Assembly (NCBI RefSeq): GCF_001522545.3
Contig: NC_031781.1
Coordinates: 11,723,487 to 11,787,486, forward strand
DNA: 64,000 nucleotides
Direction: 5' to 3'
From: Parus major
Lineage: Eukaryota; Chordata; Aves; Passeriformes; Paridae
Numbering within the stretch: position 1 is the stretch's first letter; the number at the start of each line of letters is the position of its first letter. Position numbers and translations under genes: made by a program. The notes beneath the pieces are model-generated. The model saw only the letters and a program-made list of their open reading frames with translations. It made no database searches and was not told the DNA's origin. Shown here piece by piece: positions 30,635 to 39,755 of this stretch.

Positions 30635-31198
30635 GCACAGGGTACCTCAATGCCTTCTTAGTTCAAGACACAGAAAAGCCTCCTATCAGCAACACAACTC
30701 ACAAGGACAACGGACACTATGGAACAGTTACTGCTGCTGTTTTCTTGGGCATTTTAGAAACCATAAACAAGTCTCAGCACAGATGGATTGCTCACTCCTC
30801 CCTGCCTCCACTTTGCTGCTGATACTTCATTATTAGACCTAGATTAAAGATGATTCTAACCCTATGTTCACTTACTTGGTTCAGAATGGCGTCTGTCCAA
30901 CAGTTCAAGTGCCTGATACGAAACCCAAAGTGTACAAGACATAGAAGCCTCCTTCCTTCTGGGTGTTACTGTTGGGATAAATTGTCCCTTCAGATTTTGT
31001 AGTGGGAGGTTGCCTGTTCTGCAGAGGCAGCCTGTGGAATACAAGCCTTTATGGGCTGATTACCTTCATCTGATGCTTTCCTTATACAATATCAAATTTG
31101 CTTTTAATTGTAGCATCTGGGTTTGAAGTTAAAGTATCAATGGATCCAATGAATAAGATGGCACTGAAGTTTTGGTCCACCTGCTGAAAGCAGCAGGT

Positions 31199-31204
31199 AA
31201 TAAA
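31199..31204 (+). terminator. PRKAR2A: Candidate proximal poly(A) signal of PRKAR2A
   Basis: AATAAA 565 nt after the stop codon; use not proven. Confidence 0.4.
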
Positions 31205-31975
31205 TATAGAGAGCTCTTTAAACCAAGTAAACGGAGCTGGGGACATGGGAGAGTCTGCTTAGCAACCAGATACAGAAAACATATTTTAAGTGTTTTCTGA
31301 GCAGCAAAGAAAATTGGTTTACTCTATGCTGTCCAACAAAGTGCAGTGGTTCAGATCAAATGGCCTGAAAGTGTCATAATTGTCATCTCCCCAAATATGC
31401 TCCTTTTTCCTGACACTGAGTACATTTTATGGTGGTGAGATCACAATATATGACCTTCTCTTGCTTACAGAGATCCTTTATACTGCTACATTTCCCAGGG
31501 TGCAGTTGTTGACTGGGTAAGTTTTAAAGCTTTTTAAGGAGGTGAATGTTTTGTAATTTAAATGAAGACTACTTCTGTACTTGTTTACAGGAGCTTCCCC
31601 TAGTCCTAACATTTCACAGTATTTTAACTTCATTAGACACTTGAATGCTTCCAAATACCACATTGATTTGCTAAACTTTTCAAAAGTTGGCAACATTTGA
31701 CTTAGTAAAGCAAATGTCTTTGCTAACTACGCAGTTGGTGTGTTTGAGGAGTCTTTTTGGTTTAGGTGATAACTAAGCTAATGATGTTTATCTAAAATAC
31801 CTGTTAAATTTGCAGCATTTATTAGGTAGAATCTGTTTCTATAGCTTTAAGGACCTTAATTGGCATATGGCTGAGATTTTATCAGGGTATTATCTAAATA
31901 AGAATCAGACCATAAGAAGGACATTTTTATTGTGTACAAACAGAATATATATATTAAGACATTGAATTTGGAAGT

Positions 31976-31981
31976 AATAAA
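31976..31981 (+). terminator. PRKAR2A: Candidate middle poly(A) signal of PRKAR2A
   Basis: AATAAA about 1.34 kb after the stop codon, in an A+T-rich stretch. Confidence 0.45.
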
Positions 31982-32385
31982 TCTAGTGACCCTTTGAATT
32001 TGCATTCTTCCACAGCTTATGCAAAACATACTGGTGTTGTATGGGGTTATAAAATTTTAATTGTGAATACTAGTGTAACAGAACTTGTTATTTTTATTCA
32101 TGGCCATGTAAGCAAGAATGGAAGGATGCTAATCTTGAATTCCTGCTTTTAGATATCACAGTGGACATTTCTCTAAGGCATGAGATGCTTAGCAGCAACT
32201 CTTAAGTTGATTTCTGGACAGTTTTTCCCCATAGTGGATGAGCTCCTCCCATTTCCTGCAATATGAGTAAGATGGAAAGTTGATAAGTTTGAATGGCTGT
32301 TGTCCAGTTACTGTAATTGCAGTCATATTTTTATATAATGCAAATTATTTGTAATGGACACCACTGAACTTGGTGTTTCCATATT

Positions 32386-32391
32386 ATTAAA
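32386..32391 (+). terminator. PRKAR2A: Candidate distal poly(A) signal of PRKAR2A
   Basis: ATTAAA followed within 10-30 nt by the GT-rich run ggtcgtgatgtctagtgg, the usual downstream-element arrangement. Confidence 0.5.
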
Positions 32392-32410
32392 GTCCTGGTC
32401 GTGATGTCTA

Positions 32411-35400
32411 GTGGCTGTTCTAACTGCATGTATTTTAGAACAGTGCATTTCACTTGCTTTCCTGGGCTGTTTCTTTGTCATAAATTACAGACAAAGAAGC
32501 AGCAGGTACCTTTCACTCATGCTTCCAAGGTTTAACACCAAAGACAAAAATAATAGTTTTCATCACAGAATTTAAGAAACCAAACAAAATCCAAACCAAA
32601 ACAACCACAAAAACAAAAACAAAAAAAAAGAAGAAAAAAAAATTAAAAAAACCCCACTCATCAGTTCCTTGCAGTGATAGCAGATATAACTTTAAAATAC
32701 TTTGGGCTCCATGACAAAGAGAGTTTCTGAAGCCAGCTTGTGACTGTCCTGTGAGCCAAACATGAACTGGTCTCTGAGCCAGCCTGAGTTTCTGTGCTGC
32801 CTAAACTGTCATATGAGCTAAAGAGAAACTTGCTGTGAATAATCACCAGCTGGCCTTTGTTGCTCCCAGGCAGAATATCCTCTCATTTATCTAGAGGAGC
32901 CTGGCAGGTTGGGCTGCCTTACAGATGGACTCTGGTTCTTAATGCCTTTGGTTCTGTGCAGGACAGGACTGTAACCTCAACACAGGCAGTTGTTCCAAAG
33001 CTTAACTGAAACCCAGGCAAGGCTGATGTCAGATTCTTGAGATATTTCTGCCTGGAAGGCAGGATTTGATGGCTTCTAAAAGTCAAATGAAAATACAAGC
33101 ATATAAAATCAAAAGATTGGGATCTCGTATGAAAAAAATCAAGCTTTTGAAGTTTTACTGTTCTCTGGGCTCCCTGGAGCAATGGCATACTGGGCAATGC
33201 CATCCTGCATCCAGGGTGTGTGCAGCATCATTCTGTGGTGTAGAGAGGCAGCTGACTTCGAGCTGAAAGAGAATGAGCTGCTCAGAAGGCTCATCCATTT
33301 AAGAACTGTACTGTGCAATGTGCCTGATTAGTTTGGTCTAGTTTAACCAACCTGTTTGTACAGTTTTGGAGTATGAAGGTAATGAAAGAAGCTTTAGTAA
33401 GATGCTCAGTATTGCCAGGAATCTGGTTAGAGCACCAGCAGAGAGCAAAACTGGGCCATGTGCAAGTGCTGATACCGAGTTCAGGGAGCGACTGCAGCAC
33501 CTGTTTGTGACCATCTGCCCCATCCCTACATCTCAGCTCGTTCCTTTGCACTCTGTTTATTGCACTTGTTGCAGAGGGTAATCCCAGGTGTTTTGTTACT
33601 GCTCAGTGTTCAGTTAATCTGCTACTGAGTTTCTGAAATCAGCACTAAAGAGATATTTACTTTTAATAAAACAACTCAGCAGCAAAGTGGGCACAGAGGA
33701 TCCTGTTTTTGAGGCTTAGAGGAAGACAAATCTCCTGTTTGTGATTCCCTGCTTGTGATTGTTGTGAAGTCAGTGAGAGGAGCTTTCAGTGGTTAAATAT
33801 CCTGGCACTTGGTATTTCTGTCTAATGTCACAGCACAGGTTTGAAAATGTTAAAAAAAAACAAAGAGCAGAAGTGCTCTCTTCTTAGAAACAGAAGTGCA
33901 AAACTTAAAACTTTAAAAACAAAGTGCAATTTTGCACAGAGGGCAAAAAAACCCCCAAAACCCCTTTGAATGTCACTTCCATTCTTTCTTTTCCATTGGC
34001 TGAAAGCAGACTCTTGTTCTTGTATTTGTAAACCAGTCTTGCCAAAATACAAACACGTTGGGTTTTTTCACTTCAGGTAATTTTTGTTGTTACAGTTGTT
34101 GCTGATCATTTAAACTTTTTTCAAACCATAAATTTTATTTCAAGAGGCCTTCCCTGTGGATTTCCTCCTGGCGCTCTGCAGCACTACACTGCTATTTCAA
34201 GAGGCAAGAGAAAGTCACCTCACAGGAGACACTCAACGCAGCTTAGCTGGCTGGAGCTAATAATGCGCTACTAATTTTCCTCTGTGGGGCAGGAGGGGAA
34301 TTAAATTCTGCATAAAGTTGCTACCTCAAGGCTCCAAGTGCTTTTAAAGGTCTTTCACTTGGGAGAATTTAATAAGACAGTTCTTAAAATTGGTCTGTTC
34401 TTTTGAGTTAAATGTTTTTGTTTTTTTAAAAAAATTGATTCATTGAGGGACCCTTATTTTAATTCATTTTACTACTTGATTCTCAAAGGATGAACAGCTG
34501 CAAAGTTGGGTTCTTGCACTGTAGTGTTGAACATGAAAGAAAAATATCTGCCATATATACATATGGTTTTAACAAGTTAAACCACTCTGGGGTTCAGCTT
34601 CACTTTTGGTTAATAAAAAACTGACCTGTTGTGTCCAGCCTTCCTGTACAGTCCTGTGTGTGCTCGTTATTGACTCGCTGCAGCTGCCACAACCCCCAGC
34701 CTTACAGCAGCTCCCTGGACACGCTTGGAATGTCCAAGTGAGTTCCTCTTACCAGAGCCTCATGGAGACCAGCACTTGCCCTACTGCAGTAACAAAAAGA
34801 GATTCTATACAGCACCTGACTTCCAAGTTTTGCTGCTTGGTGATGAAATTTTACTAATATCTTAAAAATAATACTAACTTCTGTAGGTATTGTTAGTCCA
34901 AATAAAACTGGCTGCTCTGATAAGTCTGCCAAATTATCATGGAACTGATTTATTGAGCACGGCAATAATTGGTTCTCAGTTCCCAGGGTAAACACTATTT
35001 CTGAAGATATCTTGTTAGCCTACTGAATTTTATGTGGCAAACTGCTTTTCTTTAACCTAGCTAACAATCTGAAAATTACTTTGGTACATGTGAAATGATA
35101 TTTGCTTTTGCTGAAGTTTTATTTCTGAACATTCAGCAGTTTATGTACCATTTCTAAGTCAACCCAGGAGTGGAGTTCAGGTGGATTGTGGTGGTAAGAA
35201 GCATGAGAAAGCTCTGCTGGAATAATACAGGACCTTTGCACAGACTGAGCTGTGTGAAGGTGCAGGCAAAAGGTGTCTCTCGCCTGGAGTCAAGCACAAT
35301 ATGCACATTGGGCTACTGCAGTGTTACCGTGCTGGGGTTGATGCTAATTCCTGGATAAACCTGGTAAAAGAAGGAAGATTCTGTGAAGTTCTTTTGTGGA

Positions 35401-35540
35401 TGTTTAATTATTTCAGCGGAGCAAAAACATACTTCCATCCTTTCAGCTGTTTCTGTGGTAAGGATACATTTCATGCCAATCTTTAGAGCAGGTACAAGAT
35501 ACTAAAGTTGTGTTATTTTATCATCTCAATTAGCTGTTGG
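32411..35540. other. Intergenic region PRKAR2A-RPP14
   Basis: About 3.1 kb without a gene I can support. It includes an A-rich, lightly interrupted tract at 32577-32650. Open frames below 100 codons on both strands show no family resemblance. Confidence 0.7.
32577..32650. repeat. A-rich low-complexity tract
   Basis: Degenerate run of caaa, ccaaa and acaaaa units ending in long A stretches and aaaaaaacccc. It may be a decayed poly(A) tail, but no parent element is seen. Confidence 0.7.
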
Positions 35541-35942
35541 CTGGTAAGGTGCAAAGACAGGCCTCGGCCTCGTTCTGCGCACTTCTCAAATTTGTTTCAG
35601 CTGTGTGTCCTTGCAAAACCGAGGCTGGGGCAGCAGAATCTCCTCAGTGTTGGTAACCTAGTGCCAGGCGGCACCTTCACCAGGAGCTGCACCGGGACTA
35701 ACACATTTGCTTGGAATACAAACGGAGGAGCATCTCTGCGTGCCCGCCTCCAACAGCACGTTTGTGGTGCAGCGCTCCGCGTTTGCCTTGTCGAAGCTAA
35801 AAGCTTGCGTACAGCATTTCGGAACACTGTGCCCGCAGCTTCCTAGAGATTCGTCTCAGACTCCAACACTGCTCTCGCTCTCCTCCGTGGGCAGGGCCCG
35901 AGGGCGGGGCCCGTGCCGCTGGCGCGCAGGAGGCGCCGCGCG

Positions 35943-35956
35943 GTTGCCATGGCGAC
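35943..35956. promoter_or_regulatory. RFX X-box-like motif
   Basis: gttgccatggcgac, two half-sites GTTGCC and GGCGAC with a 2-bp spacer, one mismatch from the GTNRCC-N-RGYAAC consensus. The site could bind RFX factors, and the central ccatgg overlaps a YY1-like core. Binding is inferred. Confidence 0.5.
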
Positions 35957-36022
35957 AACGACCCCGCGCGGCCGCCGTAGAAGGGGCGGGTGGGCGGCGC
36001 GCGCGGCCCGGCGGGGCGGGGA

Positions 36023-36093
36023 ATGGCGGCGGCCGAGTTCGAGCGGCGCGTGCTGCGGCGCGCGGCCGAGCATCACTATCTGCGCGTGCGCCT
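36023..36093 (+). CDS. RPP14: RPP14 coding exon 1
   Basis: [10 protein letters not shown] to the split Leu codon CT|G, donor gtgagc. The A+G+C-rich start sits inside the CpG island. Confidence 0.94.
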
Positions 36094-38516
36094 GTGAGCG
36101 ACACCCCCGGGACCCCCGAACCCCCTAACCCGAACCCCCTAAACCCGAACCCCCTAACCCTAACCTGAGCCTCCAACAGAGCTCTCCTGACCCCCTGCGC
36201 TCTCCTTCCCGCAGGGAGCTGGCCGACGGCGGGGCCCGGCCCAACGCCGCGCAGTTCAAGCAACTCGTGGTGACAGCGCTGAGGGAGCTGCACGGAGAGG
36301 TGGGACCAGCATCGGGACCGGGATTGGGGTCTGGCCTCGGCTGGCCGCTCCGGGTTGGGCCGGGAGAACCTTGCGGGAGCGGGTTGTTGTCCCCTGGAAC
36401 AGCCGCTCTGGCTGCAGAGCGGTGGCCGAGCGGGGCCGAAGGAGCAGGCCAGGCAGGGTAAATGCTCTGGGTTTGACTCGCCGGTAGCCGGTTACCCGCT
36501 CGCCAGCTCCAGTTCTGACCTGCCCCTAGCGAAGCTGTGCGGTTCAGTTCAGTGCCCGTAGCCAAGTGGCTTCAGCCGTCCCTAGCTCAGGTTGGGCCGG
36601 GCTTGGAGCAGCCTGGTCTAGTGGAAGGCATCGCTGAGCATGGCAGCGGAGCTGGAACTGGGTGAACTCTCTAAGTTCATCCAGCTCAAACCATTCTTTG
36701 ATACTTGTTTTTAGAATATGTGGTATTGATGCTTTTGCTGTAGAGAGGTTTTAAAAAGAGAACTATGGGAAGGGAACTTTGTGGATGGGAGAGTCCACAA
36801 TACTGTTTTCACTCTGTTTACTCTGTTGCTGGCTGACTTTAAGCCGGTCACATCACCTCTTGGTCTGTGTTTCTCTGGCTGTAATGTGGAAAAAAAATAA
36901 AGTGGCTTCTAAAGGACTCTGAGAAGAAGGGTGCTGTTTAAAGCCCAGCATTGTAATTGAAACGCTTCTCTAAGATTTGAGTGTAACTATAACACCTTTA
37001 ATGATGGGGGTGAAATCAGTTGCTTCTAAACCATGATAAGAATATAGGGTGATACTAAATAACATTTTTTTTCATAGGTTGGAGCAGCTTTGCCTGTTGA
37101 TGTCTTAACATATGAAGAAAAAACTCTGTCTGCCATATTAAGAGTAATTAGTAGGTAAGATGCAGTCAGGACATGCTTCCATGCCATGAAAGTATTTTTT
37201 GTAAGAAAATAGAACTATTAAACTAAAAATGGCCTTTGAAGAATTAAGCCTAACTTGCAGATACTTGCATACAGCATGCAGAAAATAATTACTGAGTCTT
37301 GGTAACCTTGTGCATCAATACATAATTCCCGCTTTAAACCAGAGTGATTTTAATGGTTTTAAGATGGGAAGTAAGCATAACTGAAGTAGTGACTTTAAAT
37401 GTCTTTCTGTAATAAAGATGAGAATGGTTACTCTAAATGGTGACAACTGCAGGTGATTTAGGTGAAGAACGAGCTTAAATGCACACAGAGAACAAGAACA
37501 GTGCTGGTAAAGTGAACTTGAAGTTGCAGTACATCTCTCTGTGTCAAAGACAAGAGACTGCAGCCACTGAAATAATCCTTCAAGATACAGTTTTGTTACT
37601 AGAACTCTTTAGTGAAATTACCTGCTGTTAAACTCTTAAGGGTTCATTACTCTTTGCATAACATGCTTTCTGTTTGAGATGTCTATGCTGCACGAAAACA
37701 GAAACCCCCAAATTTTATTAATGTATTTTGTTTTCTTTTTATTTAGTGGCCTTGTCAAGCTGTGGAGTGCTCTAACCTTACTGGGCTTCTACCAGAACAG
37801 GAGGTGTGCCTTCCGGGTGCTGCAGGTAAAGCCCTGTGGGGCTGGGTGCCTTCCCCCAGGTGTCAGCTCTGGTTCTAAGCTTGGCATGCTGCCTAGGTCT
37901 TTTCATAGAAAGATGGCCTAGATGTAAAAATGCCTTGGTTTGGGAATTAAGTGCCTTTCAGTGCGGGTGTGTGGGCCCGTGTTTGAGCAGTTCTCATCTT
38001 AAAATGAGTCTTGTACAATGTGACAATAGTGGCTGTCTCATTACTTTATGGTTTCAGTCCAGTGACAAGTCTTGATGTCATTAATACATCTGCAAGAGAA
38101 TAATTTCTGGCAAATGTTCTTCATGACCCACATCTTGGTCCAGGTTTTATTTCCCCTATCCTACTTTTTGCCTTTCTAATGATTACTGTCAACTGACTTT
38201 GTTTAATAATGAATATATGGACATGCACTTCCAGACCTTATTTTTTTCCAGAGGATGCTGTTTAATAAAGTGAGTTATGAGAATTTTTTGTTTCTGAAGC
38301 CATGGCTAGACAAAAGTCTGCTCAGGCATATCTCTAAATTTTTAATCTTTCATGTAAAAGGAAAATGGAAGTATTTTCATCTTTAAGAGCATTTGATTAT
38401 GGGGTTTTTTGAGGCTTTAGTTGTTCAGTTCTTGTCTGTTTTTTCTTTCCCCAAACTAGACATCTCCATTTCTACTTGCGTTATCTGGCAACAGTAGAGA
38501 ATTAGTCTTGGACTGA
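36023..38516 (+). CDS. RPP14: RPP14: ribonuclease P/MRP protein subunit p14
   Basis: Small protein subunit of nuclear RNase P and RNase MRP, which remove 5' leaders from pre-tRNAs and process rRNA; Rpp14 is related to the archaeal Pop5 family. Five coding segments (36023-36093, 36215-36299, 37078-37154, 37747-37825, 38460-38516) join to 122 residues; the human protein has about 124. It begins [20 protein letters not shown] and contains [60 protein letters not shown] and the C-terminus [17 protein letters not shown], all recognisably Rpp14. The ATG has G at -3 and +4. All introns are GT-AG. The last exon continues past the stop into the HTD2 frame, giving a two-cistron transcript. Confidence 0.96.
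36094..36214 (+). other. RPP14: RPP14 intron 1 (121 nt)
   Basis: Very short GT-AG intron; nearly half of it is a telomere-like repeat (36113-36165). Confidence 0.9.
36113..36165. repeat. Telomere-like minisatellite in RPP14 intron 1
   Basis: Three copies of the 14-bp unit cccgaaccccctaa (starting 36115, 36129 and 36144) followed by a true ccctaa at 36158-36163. The other strand reads as G-runs separated by TTAG/TTC, a good G-quadruplex pattern. Confidence 0.88.
36215..36299 (+). CDS. RPP14: RPP14 coding exon 2
   Basis: Acceptor ttcccgcag, donor gtggga. Reads [20 protein letters not shown] then TALRELHGE, ending in phase 0. Confidence 0.95.
36300..37077 (+). other. RPP14: RPP14 intron 2
   Basis: GT-AG intron of 778 nt. 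The start is still CpG-rich and a CR1 tail sits at 36598-36705. Confidence 0.9.
36598..36705 (+). mobile_element. CR1 LINE 3' tail in RPP14 intron 2
   Basis: gagcagcctggtctagtgga, ggagctggaactgggtgaac and ctcaaaccattctttgatac follow the CR1 3' end (caacctggtctagtggga...ggaactagatgatc...aaaccattctatgattc). Short 5'-truncated copy. Confidence 0.85.
37078..37154 (+). CDS. RPP14: RPP14 coding exon 3
   Basis: Acceptor ttttcatag, donor gtaaga. Reads [20 protein letters not shown] then LRVIS with a split Ser codon AG|T. Confidence 0.96.
37155..37746 (+). other. RPP14: RPP14 intron 3
   Basis: GT-AG intron of 592 nt; nothing recognisable. Confidence 0.9.
37747..37825 (+). CDS. RPP14: RPP14 coding exon 4
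   Basis: Acceptor tttatttag, donor gtaaag. Reads [20 protein letters not shown] then AFRVLQ. Confidence 0.96.
37826..38459 (+). other. RPP14: RPP14 intron 4
   Basis: GT-AG intron of 634 nt; nothing recognisable. HTD2-only transcripts could in principle start here, but I see no promoter. Confidence 0.9.
38460..38516 (+). CDS. RPP14: RPP14 coding exon 5 and stop
   Basis: Acceptor ccaaactag. Reads [21 protein letters not shown] at 38514-38516. The stop is immediately followed by an ATG and the same exon carries HTD2. Confidence 0.96.
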   Translation, partial: TSPFLLALSGNSRELVLD

Positions 38517-38538
38517 ATGCAGTTGTTGGTTCGGCTGC

Positions 38539-39066
38539 ATGCTGGAGAAGTTCCTGGAAATGTTGCAGCCCTTCAGGCGTGGAATTTCTGGAGGGATTTT
38601 CCAACAAAAAGCCTTGACAAAGCCAACGTTTATCAACTCGCTGCTTGGACATCCCGTATTTCAGAATTTGCACATAAAAGTTGGAGACAAAGCTGAACTT
38701 AGCAAGGCTTTTACACAGAATGATGTAGTTACTTTTTCTTGTTTAACAGGTGACACAAATCCTTTGCATTTAAATGAAGAGTTTGCAAAGAAGTCTAGGT
38801 TTGGGAGAACTGTTGTCCATGGAGTTCTCATCAATGGACTTATTTCTGCAGTTCTGGGTACAAAAATGCCTGGTCAAGGATGTATATTTCTTTCCCAGGA
38901 GATTCGTTTTCCAGCTCCTTTGTATGTTGGTGAAGAAGTCACAGCTGCAGCAGAAGTGAAACGACTGAAGGGTTCTGTTGCACACATTTCTGTGTCATGT
39001 CAGGTCAGAGAAAGTGGAAAAACTGTAATGGAAGGGATGGTGAAAGTCATGGTGCCAGAGAGTTAA
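38539..39066 (+). CDS. HTD2: HTD2: mitochondrial (R)-3-hydroxyacyl-thioester dehydratase
   Basis: Dehydratase of mitochondrial type II fatty-acid synthesis: removes water from 3-hydroxyacyl-ACP to give trans-2-enoyl-ACP, the pathway that supplies octanoate for lipoic acid. Intronless 175-codon frame. Residues 1-42 are basic and free of acidic residues after position 10 ([17 protein letters not shown]), fitting a mitochondrial presequence. Residues 45-175 form a single hotdog domain with the hydratase-2 motif [15 protein letters not shown], where Asp72 and His77 are the expected catalytic pair. A second in-frame ATG at 38560 (Met8) has the better context (G at -3) and gives 168 residues, the length I recall for human HTD2, so it may be the true start. 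The frame begins 22 nt after the RPP14 stop, in a different reading frame, in the same exon; in vertebrates both proteins come from one bicistronic RPP14 mRNA. Confidence 0.94.
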   Translation: MLEKFLEMLQPFRRGISGGIFQQKALTKPTFINSLLGHPVFQNLHIKVGDKAELSKAFTQNDVVTFSCLTGDTNPLHLNEEFAKKSRFGRTVVHGVLINGLISAVLGTKMPGQGCIFLSQEIRFPAPLYVGEEVTAAAEVKRLKGSVAHISVSCQVRESGKTVMEGMVKVMVPES

Positions 39067-39555
39067 GGCTGTTCATCATGTGCAACTTCAGTATAAAGGC
39101 CAGAACCAATGTACACTTGGTTTTGACTCTCTTTTTATGTGACATCACTTAAACTAGTAAATTCGCAACAAAAACCTTTCAAAATGTCTGAAAGTGCACA
39201 AATTTAACCTTATTAGAACTGCATTAAAAGTAGAACTTTTCCTTTTTTCATTGTGATGGGTTTCACTGCTAAGGTGAAACCAACAGAACTAGGCACTTGC
39301 TGTGACAAAGTGGCACATTTAGACAAGCCTTTGTGCTGCCACAGTGGGAAGCTTGGACTGGTGGGGCTCACACTGAGGTTATTCTTTCTGGTAAAATCAC
39401 AGTCCTCACCAGCAAAGTTCAGTTAAAACTTGTTCCTTCTGTACAAAGCAGCTGTATTGCCAACAAGCACCAGGGGAGGGGACAGTGCTGTGTTTAAAAG
39501 TGGAACAGAAGTGGAGGTACTGACACACAGGTACTGCAAGATGTGTTGTGTGTAC

Positions 39556-39592
39556 AGCAAGTACAAGTACAGTAAGTACACTTGTACTTGCT
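39556..39592. repeat. Perfect inverted repeat in the RPP14/HTD2 3' UTR
   Basis: Left arm agcaagtacaagt (39556-39568), 11-nt loop, right arm acttgtacttgct (39580-39592). All 13 pairs match; the loop repeats the gtaagtac theme. Confidence 0.9.
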
Positions 39593-39722
39593 CCCGAGGG
39601 CAAGACAAGCAAGGGCAGATGATTTGAGTACTGACTATATGGCTTCTCTCTCCTTGCTTGAGTGTGTGAACATGGATTTTGTCCATTCAAAGTACCTTGG
39701 TAGTGTAGACTTTTGGCAAATT

Positions 39723-39732
39723 AATAAATAAA
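39723..39732 (+). terminator. HTD2: Overlapping AATAAA poly(A) signals for RPP14/HTD2
   Basis: aataaataaa, two overlapping AATAAA hexamers about 660 nt after the HTD2 stop. Confidence 0.6.
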
Positions 39733-39755
39733 TCATCTGAGTTAAATTATGTTAG

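Larger units (their letters stand above)
30635..32410 (+). other. PRKAR2A: PRKAR2A 3' untranslated region
   Basis: Non-coding DNA after the TAG stop. Poly(A) signals AATAAA occur at 31199-31204 and 31976-31981 and ATTAAA at 32386-32391. The last is followed by a GT-rich stretch, making it the likely distal cleavage site near 32410. The exact end is inferred. Confidence 0.6.
35540..36300 (+). promoter_or_regulatory. RPP14: CpG-island promoter of RPP14/HTD2
   Basis: CpG density rises from about 35550 and peaks at 35880-36100. No TATA box. GC boxes (Sp1/KLF type) at about 35903, 35983 and 36011, and a palindromic X-box-like site at 35943-35956. The initiator ATG lies in an aatggcggcggc context resembling a YY1 site. 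The start point of transcription is not determinable from sequence alone. Confidence 0.75.
39067..39755 (+). other. HTD2: RPP14/HTD2 3' untranslated region
   Basis: Follows the HTD2 stop. ATTAAA at 39223-39228 and overlapping AATAAA signals at 39723-39732 are candidate poly(A) signals. A perfect 13-bp hairpin lies at 39556-39592. The end is inferred from the distal signal. Confidence 0.6.

Noticed and set aside
32577..32650. Poly(A) tail of a processed pseudogene
   Set aside because: The tract is interrupted by C and no coding relic or target-site duplication was recognised upstream.
35508..36565. Several 70-150 codon frames on both strands around RPP14 exon 1
   Set aside because: Products of G+C-rich composition; they overlap RPP14 exons in other frames and include the telomere-like repeat as low-complexity peptide.
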